From: Aurantibacter crassamenti | Lineage (GTDB): Bacteria > Bacteroidota > Bacteroidia > Flavobacteriales > Flavobacteriaceae | Direction: 5' to 3' | NCBI RefSeq assembly: GCF_016811105.1 | Contig: NZ_JAFBGM010000001.1 | Location: forward strand, 62,001 to 126,000 | DNA: 64,000 nt | Shown: piece after piece, positions 63,278-64,000 of the stretch | How the letters are laid out: every line of letters starts with the position of its first letter | Numbering within the stretch: the stretch's first letter is position 1 | The notes under the pieces: model-generated | The model's input: the letters and a program-made list of their open reading frames with translations, nothing else | Told to the model about the DNA's origin: nothing | Databases searched by the model: none | Made by a program: the position numbers and the translations under genes

Positions 63278-64000
63278 TTATTCATTAATATACTCTTGCC
63301 CTAAATTAAAGGTAAGAGAAAATCGCAAAGTATTTTCTAATGGATTTCTAACTTGAGATGTAGCAAACAAATATGATAAATCAACCTGAGCCATTTTAAA
63401 TCTAAAACCAGCACCTAACGTAAAAAACTTACGAGAACCTTTTTCTTCACTTTCATTAAAATAACCCGTACGAACCATAAATGCATCTTGATAAACATAC
63501 TCTGCACCAATAGCCCAAGTCATCTCTTTTAATTCTTCACCAAAACCATCTGGGGCATCCCCAAAAGATTTAAAAACACCACTAAAAGCACCTATTTTTT
63601 GATACTCGTCATTATCTGTTGCATCAATTTGACCATTACCATCAAAATCCTGAGGAGTAGGAACTAATAATTTATTGAATTCTGTAGTTAACCCAATAAC
63701 ATTGTCTTGGTCTAATATAAAATCAAAACCGACACCAAACTTCATATTAGCTGGCAAGAAATTTTCTTGACCACCTTCATCATACTGAATTTTTCCACCG
63801 AGGTTGGATAAATTAAAACCAGCTCTCCATCTTCCATCAAAACTATTATAGGCTTTTTCGCGAGAATAATAATAACCTGCAACGTCAATTGCAAAAGTGC
63901 TACCCCCTTGTGAATCTACAGAAGGGTCTTGTGGTAGTTTTAAGTTTGAGCTAATAAATCTACCGCCTACGGCCATAGAAAATGTTGGACTCAGTTTTAA
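63278..64000 (-). CDS. porV: PorV (LptO), type IX secretion outer-membrane shuttle protein, C-terminal part
   Basis: The frame is open to the window edge (LKLSPTFSMAVGGRF), so the start lies outside. The visible 240 residues are a FadL-type barrel: FAIDVAGYYYSREKAYNSFDGRWRAGFNLSNLGGKI, PANMKFGVGFDFIL, WAIGAEYVYQDAFMVRTGYFNE and the final TLRFSLTFNLGQEYINE. PorV carries T9SS substrates from the translocon to the attachment complex. Placement before cdd and pdhA supports the call. Confidence 0.93.
   Translation of the reverse strand, partial: LKLSPTFSMAVGGRFISSNLKLPQDPSVDSQGGSTFAIDVAGYYYSREKAYNSFDGRWRAGFNLSNLGGKIQYDEGGQENFLPANMKFGVGFDFILDQDNVIGLTTEFNKLLVPTPQDFDGNGQIDATDNDEYQKIGAFSGVFKSFGDAPDGFGEELKEMTWAIGAEYVYQDAFMVRTGYFNESEEKGSRKFFTLGAGFRFKMAQVDLSYLFATSQVRNPLENTLRFSLTFNLGQEYINE

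Overview
The window is AT-rich, densely packed DNA from a member of the Bacteroidota, most likely a marine Flavobacteriaceae. Reasons: the C-terminal part of the type IX secretion (T9SS) protein PorV, a T9SS type-B/gliding-type C-terminal sorting domain, Flavobacteriia-type SHNLRSP/SHDLQEP histidine kinases, many secreted or lipoprotein enzymes for polysaccharides, and almost no Shine-Dalgarno signals. Several intergenic octamers fit the Bacteroidota -7 box TAnnTTTG. I saw no rRNA, tRNA, CRISPR, insertion sequence, integrase or phage structural gene.

Layout. 1-3400: 3' end of a beta-propeller gene, then a sensor kinase/response regulator pair on the minus strand. 3400-20000: a carbohydrate and cell-surface region. 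It holds a heparinase II/III-type lyase, an HGSNAT-like membrane acyltransferase, a GH39-like glycosidase, a two-domain esterase and a pectate-lyase-fold protein. Inside it lies a four-gene cluster of secreted proteins (10094-13582) ending in a T9SS-sorted protein. RNA pseudouridine synthase, GNAT and META-domain genes are interspersed. 20000-22300: Crp/Fnr regulator, DoxX, VOC dioxygenase-like protein and ferredoxin. 22300-31600: response regulators, a large PAS histidine kinase, AraC regulators, and small stress or envelope proteins (a frameshifted CsbD, two DUF5670-like proteins, Dps).

31700-38400 is a signalling-rich minus-strand block. It contains an HD phosphohydrolase fused to a Pycsar-effector-like (DUF5706) membrane module, a 1241-residue lipoprotein joining a metallophosphoesterase, a kinase-like segment and an outer-membrane barrel, and a class III cyclase-like DUF2652 protein. 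38800-52300: MscS channel, a SRAP homologue without its catalytic cysteine, a small stress-protein operon, two AsmA/DUF748 proteins, cardiolipin synthase, a GH3 (auxin-type) ligase homologue, a DJ-1 protein, a BLUF photoreceptor and a ribosome hibernation factor. 52500-57800: GH42-like glycosidase, a SugE-like SMR exporter beside a PLP decarboxylase, and a DUF4382 lipoprotein. 58200-64000: a housekeeping minus-strand run porV-cdd-pdhA-pdhC-M28 peptidase-SDR.

No single locus is a proven new system. The best candidates for follow-up are the four-gene T9SS surface cluster, the HD-DUF5706/DUF2652 signalling neighbourhood, the phosphoesterase-kinase-barrel fusion, and the cysteine-less SRAP protein. 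All functional statements rest on reading motifs by eye; no database search was run.
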